DNA from: BMS3ABIN04 sp965554225
GTDB taxonomy: Bacteria > Bacteroidota > Ignavibacteria > Ignavibacteriales > Melioribacteraceae
Length of the DNA: 16,525 bases
Assembly: GCA_965554225.1 (NCBI GenBank)
Contig: CBEVZC010000066.1
Location: 1-16,525, forward strand
Direction of reading: 5' to 3'
Numbering within the stretch: position 1 is the stretch's first letter; the number at the start of each line of letters is the position of its first letter. The notes beneath the pieces are model-generated. The model was not told the DNA's origin, made no database searches, and saw nothing but the letters and a program-made list of their open reading frames with translations. This document shows positions 12,807 to 16,525 of this stretch, in pieces. The position numbers were made by a program, and so were the translations under genes.

Positions 12807-15431
12807 GTGGCTCTGTCTTTATTGGCTTTATTAAAGATTAACCTATTTGCAACAAACCCTCCTCGGCAAGTAAACGCATATAAAGTGCATGAAGAAATTA
12901 ACCTTGATGGAAACCTGGATGAACCTGTCTGGAAAAATCCACCGGTTGATCATTTTATACAAAGCAAGCCCGACGAAGGAAAACCCGCAACCGAGAAAAC
13001 AGATGTTTGGATTGCTTACGATGAAAATTATATTTATGTAGCTGCAAAATTATACGAATCAACCCCCGACTCTATTGACCAAAGTCTTTTTAGAAAAGAT
13101 GATATGGATAATACTGATTTTTTTGGCGTTGGTTTTGATACTTATCACGATAAAAGATCGGGATACTTTTTTGGTGTTAATGCCGCAGGTTCGTTAACCG
13201 ACGGAGTTATTTCCAACGATACCGATCTGGACGATTCTTGGGATGGCATTTGGGAAGGGAAAACAAAAATAAACAGTGACGGATGGAACTTGGAAATGAG
13301 AATTCCATTCTCGCAACTTAGATTTAATGAAGCGAAAAATATGGTTTGGGGAATTAATTTTACTCGTACTATTAAACGTAAAAACGAAGAGGATTTTTAT
13401 GTTATGGTTCCTCAAGACGAAAGCGGTTTTGCTTCCCGTTTTGCGGAACTGCACGGATTAATTGGAATTAAGCCCAAAAAACGAATAGAAGCATTTCCAT
13501 ATTTTGTACAAAAAGCTCAGTTTCTGGTTCATGATAATAATGATCCGTTTTATAAAGGAAATCAATTTCAAACAACAATAGGCGCTGATTTTAAAATTGG
13601 TATTGGATCAAACTTGAATCTAGACCTTACTGTTAATCCCGATTTTGGTCAAGTTGAGGTTGATCCCGCAGTAGTAAATTTATCCGCATTCGAAACTTTT
13701 TTTCGGGAAAAGCGAAAATTTTTTATTGAGGGGCAAAGTATATTCAGATTTGGATCCGGCGGTTCAAACAGTAATTGGAACTTTAGCTTTTCAAATCCAA
13801 GATTGTTTTATTCAAGAAGAATTGGAAGGCGACCGCAGGGAGATGTACCGGATTACGATTTTGTAGATTTTCCTAAAGAAACAAGAATACTTGGTGCTGC
13901 CAAGCTTTCCGGAAAACTTAAGGGTGATTGGTCGGTTGGAGCTATTAGCGCTGTTACGCAAAGAATGTTTGCAAATTACTTTTTAAATGATGTGAAACGA
14001 GCCTTTCATGTTGAGCCGCTAACACATTACGGAGTTTTTAGAACTCAAAAAGAATTTCACAAAGGAAAACAAGGTCTCGGCCTTATTTTTACATCCGTCA
14101 ATCGGGATTTGAACACGCCGGAATTAAAGGACTTGCTCAATAGTCAAGCTTATACTTTTGGGCTAGACGGCTGGACTTTTTTCAATGGTGATGATTATGT
14201 TTTATCTGCAGCGTTTGCAGGCTCGTTTGTTAAAGGATCGAAGCAGGGTATGATTTCTCTGCAGGAAGAACCTTACAGATACTTCCAAAGACCCGATGCG
14301 ACGTATGAGAGATTAGATTCGAACATAACTTCTTTAGCCGGGTGGTACGGCAGAGTTTCGTTAAATAAACAAAACGGAAATTTCTATTTTAATACGGCTA
14401 TAGGCGCAAGCTCTCCCAAGTTTGAATTCAACGACATGGGTTTTCAACGAATTGCCGATAGAATAAACGGGCATTTGGTTTTAGGATACAGATGGTTTCA
14501 GCCGGACGGATTATTCAGAAGGAAATCTCTGTATTTGGCACATTTTAGAAATTTTGATTTTGAAGGCAACGCACTAAATAACGGAATATTTTCGTTTGGT
14601 CATCTTGAGTTTATGAATTATTATAGGATTGGTTATCAAACCAGCTATAATTTTAGAACATTGTCTAAAACCCTTACTCGTGGCGGTCCGCTAGCCGAAA
14701 ATCCGAGAACTTTCTGGTTTGGAGCCAACATTTCTTCGGATTCCAGAGAAGATGTTGTTCTCAATTTGAATGGTGACTTTAGCACAGATGAACTCGGGGG
14801 AAATTCACATTCCGTGGGACTGGAAGTTAGCTGGCGCCCTGGCACTCAAGTTAATTTAAGTGTAGAACCCGAATATTCGCATCGATTCGAAAAAACACAG
14901 TATGTTGATACATTTGATGATAAATTTGCTAAATCTACTTTTGGCGGAAGATATGTTTTTGCCGAACTAAATCAAGAAACGATCTCAGCTAATATTAGAC
15001 TAAATTGGACTTTCACGCCAACGCTTAGTCTGCAGTTGTTTCTACAACCGCTGATTTCGGTTGGAGACTATTCTAATTTTAAAGAGCTTGCCAAGCCTAG
15101 ATCCTTACGATATAACGAATACGGAACAAACGGATCAACAATTGTTTATGATTCTGATTCAGAAGAATACACAATAGATCCCGACGGTAATGGTCCGGCA
15201 GAGCAATTCGATGTATCAAATCCGGATTTTAATTTCAAATCTATACGCGGAACAGTGGTTTTCCGTTGGGAAGTTTTGCCCGGTTCAATTTTCTTTCTGG
15301 TCTGGTCGCACGATAGAACAAATTTTAATGATCCGGGAAATTTTAATTTCGGCAGAGATATTAGCAATTTATGGAAAGCAAATTCAGATAATATCTTTTT
15401 GGCTAAGTTTACATATTGGTTGAATATATAA
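12807..15431 (+). CDS. DUF5916 outer-membrane protein with N-terminal CBM9-like domain
   Basis: This is a large exported protein of a family with an N-terminal CBM9-like sandwich (about residues 28-215, beginning INLDGNLDEPVWKNPP) and a C-terminal DUF5916 beta-barrel. The family signature NPDFGQVEVDPAVVNLSAF starts near residue 277, followed by FFREKRKFFIEG (about 298-309) and SRRIGR. The barrel reaches the C-terminus (FTYWLNI). The family's function is undetermined; a carbohydrate- or peptide-related role at the outer membrane is a guess. The 874-aa call uses GTG 12807, but that start gives a signal peptide with no positive charge and no ribosome binding site. Reading back five codons, an in-frame ATA (12792) gives a classical signal peptide (KFYIVALSLLALLKINLFA) with GGAA correctly spaced. 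The true start may be that codon. It converges with the following gene across 27 bp. Confidence 0.88.
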   Translation: MALSLLALLKINLFATNPPRQVNAYKVHEEINLDGNLDEPVWKNPPVDHFIQSKPDEGKPATEKTDVWIAYDENYIYVAAKLYESTPDSIDQSLFRKDDMDNTDFFGVGFDTYHDKRSGYFFGVNAAGSLTDGVISNDTDLDDSWDGIWEGKTKINSDGWNLEMRIPFSQLRFNEAKNMVWGINFTRTIKRKNEEDFYVMVPQDESGFASRFAELHGLIGIKPKKRIEAFPYFVQKAQFLVHDNNDPFYKGNQFQTTIGADFKIGIGSNLNLDLTVNPDFGQVEVDPAVVNLSAFETFFREKRKFFIEGQSIFRFGSGGSNSNWNFSFSNPRLFYSRRIGRRPQGDVPDYDFVDFPKETRILGAAKLSGKLKGDWSVGAISAVTQRMFANYFLNDVKRAFHVEPLTHYGVFRTQKEFHKGKQGLGLIFTSVNRDLNTPELKDLLNSQAYTFGLDGWTFFNGDDYVLSAAFAGSFVKGSKQGMISLQEEPYRYFQRPDATYERLDSNITSLAGWYGRVSLNKQNGNFYFNTAIGASSPKFEFNDMGFQRIADRINGHLVLGYRWFQPDGLFRRKSLYLAHFRNFDFEGNALNNGIFSFGHLEFMNYYRIGYQTSYNFRTLSKTLTRGGPLAENPRTFWFGANISSDSREDVVLNLNGDFSTDELGGNSHSVGLEVSWRPGTQVNLSVEPEYSHRFEKTQYVDTFDDKFAKSTFGGRYVFAELNQETISANIRLNWTFTPTLSLQLFLQPLISVGDYSNFKELAKPRSLRYNEYGTNGSTIVYDSDSEEYTIDPDGNGPAEQFDVSNPDFNFKSIRGTVVFRWEVLPGSIFFLVWSHDRTNFNDPGNFNFGRDISNLWKANSDNIFLAKFTYWLNI

Positions 15432-15458
15432 TTTATAGTTCAAAATTATTATGCTTTA

Positions 15459-16525
15459 TTATGAGTTGTTTTGTTTGGTCGGTTGCTTAATTCTCTTCGA
15501 ATACTTTATAACCATAAAAAGAATAAACATAAGCAAATCACTTATAATAGTAACTTTCATTGTGATTTCTCTGTTTGGTAATTTGATTATCCCCCACAAA
15601 TGATACAGGCTTGAGAATATAACAGTTATTATTGACAGGAAATAAAAAGTAGCTGTAAATGATTTTGACAAATTAGAATTGAGATATTTTGAAATTATAT
15701 AAGCAAGAAATAAATAGAAAACCGGCGCGGCTGCAGTCATTAACCTTTCAAAATCGTTACCGAACAGGCTGCTTATAACCACAAAAACGAAAAGTGTAAT
15801 TAAGTAATAATGCTTTTTAAAATATTCAATAAAATCCTTAAGAAAAATAAACGGTATAATCATAAACGGAGTAATGGGAATTAGGAATCTTTTAACTAAA
15901 GCTTGATAGCTGAAAAAGGAAGACCAACCACTGTAAATTTGTGTAAGGTAATTTTCTTGAGATGGATTGGGAATTAAAAGCCTTATTAAAATGAAAAGGG
16001 CAATTGCCAGAAAGGAAAATAGGGTGAGTTGTAAGAAATCCTTTTTATCAAATCGTTTTTCATATAAATAAACATAACCAACCGGAATTATCAGCAGAGC
16101 AGCTTCACGCGTTAGTATGCCCAAAGTTAAAACTATTCCGAAGAATACCCAGCGCTTTTCAGCAAGCAGTAAAAATGAAAAAAAGAGAAGAAAGTATGCA
16201 ATTGTATCGGAAAGCTGGTAATAATCAAAGGCTAAAAACTGAAAAAAATACCTGTTAAAAACAAAAGCAGTTGTAATAAACAAAGATAATTTTTTATCAA
16301 AACCGTGGAAAGAAAGGATGCGGAAAAAGACACAGGCAAGAGCAACAAGAAAAGTTGAGTTTAACAAATAAAAACTTAAATCAATATTTACCGGAAATAT
16401 TCCGGCCAGCCAAGGAGCAAAAATTCTGTAAACATAAGGATGCGGAACGCTTAAATTTAATCCGGGAGAAGATAGAGCCATATCTCTGTACTTGGCTAAA
16501 TCGATATTTGCATATTGAGGCAAGT
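15459..16525 (-). CDS. Polytopic membrane protein, GT-C glycosyltransferase-like (truncated at window end)
   Basis: This is a highly hydrophobic protein with roughly eight to ten membrane segments. The visible part is about 355 residues and open at the N-terminus: the frame reaches 16525 without a credible start, and the first codon seen, TTG at 16523, is not one. An N-terminal loop (about residues 9-45) with HPYVYRIFAPWLAG is followed by repeated aromatic helices and GILTREAALLIIPVGYVYL (around 16070-16120). The [TK]-x-E-[TA]-A motif there resembles GT-C family mannosyl- or glycosyltransferases that use polyprenyl-phosphate sugars. A catalytic aspartate cannot be pinned down because the N-terminal loop is missing. 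The short basic C-terminus (YSKRIKQPTKQNNS) is cytoplasmic in most such proteins. The gene is convergent with the DUF5916 gene. Confidence 0.7.
   Translation of the reverse strand, partial: LPQYANIDLAKYRDMALSSPGLNLSVPHPYVYRIFAPWLAGIFPVNIDLSFYLLNSTFLVALACVFFRILSFHGFDKKLSLFITTAFVFNRYFFQFLAFDYYQLSDTIAYFLLFFSFLLLAEKRWVFFGIVLTLGILTREAALLIIPVGYVYLYEKRFDKKDFLQLTLFSFLAIALFILIRLLIPNPSQENYLTQIYSGWSSFFSYQALVKRFLIPITPFMIIPFIFLKDFIEYFKKHYYLITLFVFVVISSLFGNDFERLMTAAAPVFYLFLAYIISKYLNSNLSKSFTATFYFLSIITVIFSSLYHLWGIIKLPNREITMKVTIISDLLMFILFMVIKYSKRIKQPTKQNNS

Overview
The window is AT-rich and gene-dense, and reads like the chromosome of a Gram-negative bacterium of the Fibrobacterota-Chlorobiota-Bacteroidota (FCB) group. 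I think Ignavibacteriota or a close relative is most likely. The evidence is the gene content: a TonB-dependent receptor with an N-terminal carboxypeptidase-regulatory-like domain, a DUF5916/CBM9-like outer-membrane protein, an ECF sigma / anti-sigma / DUF4252 cassette, a DUF2141 domain and an HTH_34-type regulator. The phylum call is an inference from family distribution, not from a marker search.

Left end (1-1916): dnaA lies on the minus strand with no ATG start. An AT-rich intergenic stretch separates it from the next gene, read the other way. This stretch holds two perfect DnaA-box matches (one inside the 5' end of the longest dnaA frame), several one-mismatch boxes in the same orientation with an 11-bp period, and a 20-bp perfect palindrome. 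It is a candidate origin and/or dnaA autoregulatory region.

Region 1917-5595: three tightly packed plus-strand genes encode an NAD-dependent sugar epimerase, a cytoplasmic-type asparaginase and a small membrane protein with a HEGGH zinc-protease-like motif. A secreted calcineurin-like phosphoesterase follows, probably with its own promoter.

Region 5596-10257: a six-helix membrane protein and an abutting HTH_34-type winged-helix regulator form one unit. A TPR-DUF2141 fusion protein and a TonB-dependent receptor form the next. A 24-bp element, identical at 23 positions, sits just upstream of the first gene of each unit. This suggests one regulator controls both, so that a small regulon would link an inner-membrane protein, an exported protein and an outer-membrane receptor.

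Region 10495-12708: an ECF sigma factor, a single-pass anti-sigma-like protein and two paralogous DUF4252 proteins (one secreted, one lipoprotein) form an envelope-signalling operon preceded by an ECF-type promoter-like sequence.

Right end (12709-16525): a large DUF5916 outer-membrane protein, whose start codon is in doubt, converges with a minus-strand polytopic GT-C-like membrane protein cut off by the window edge. I saw no tRNA, rRNA, CRISPR array, insertion sequence or clear pseudogene.
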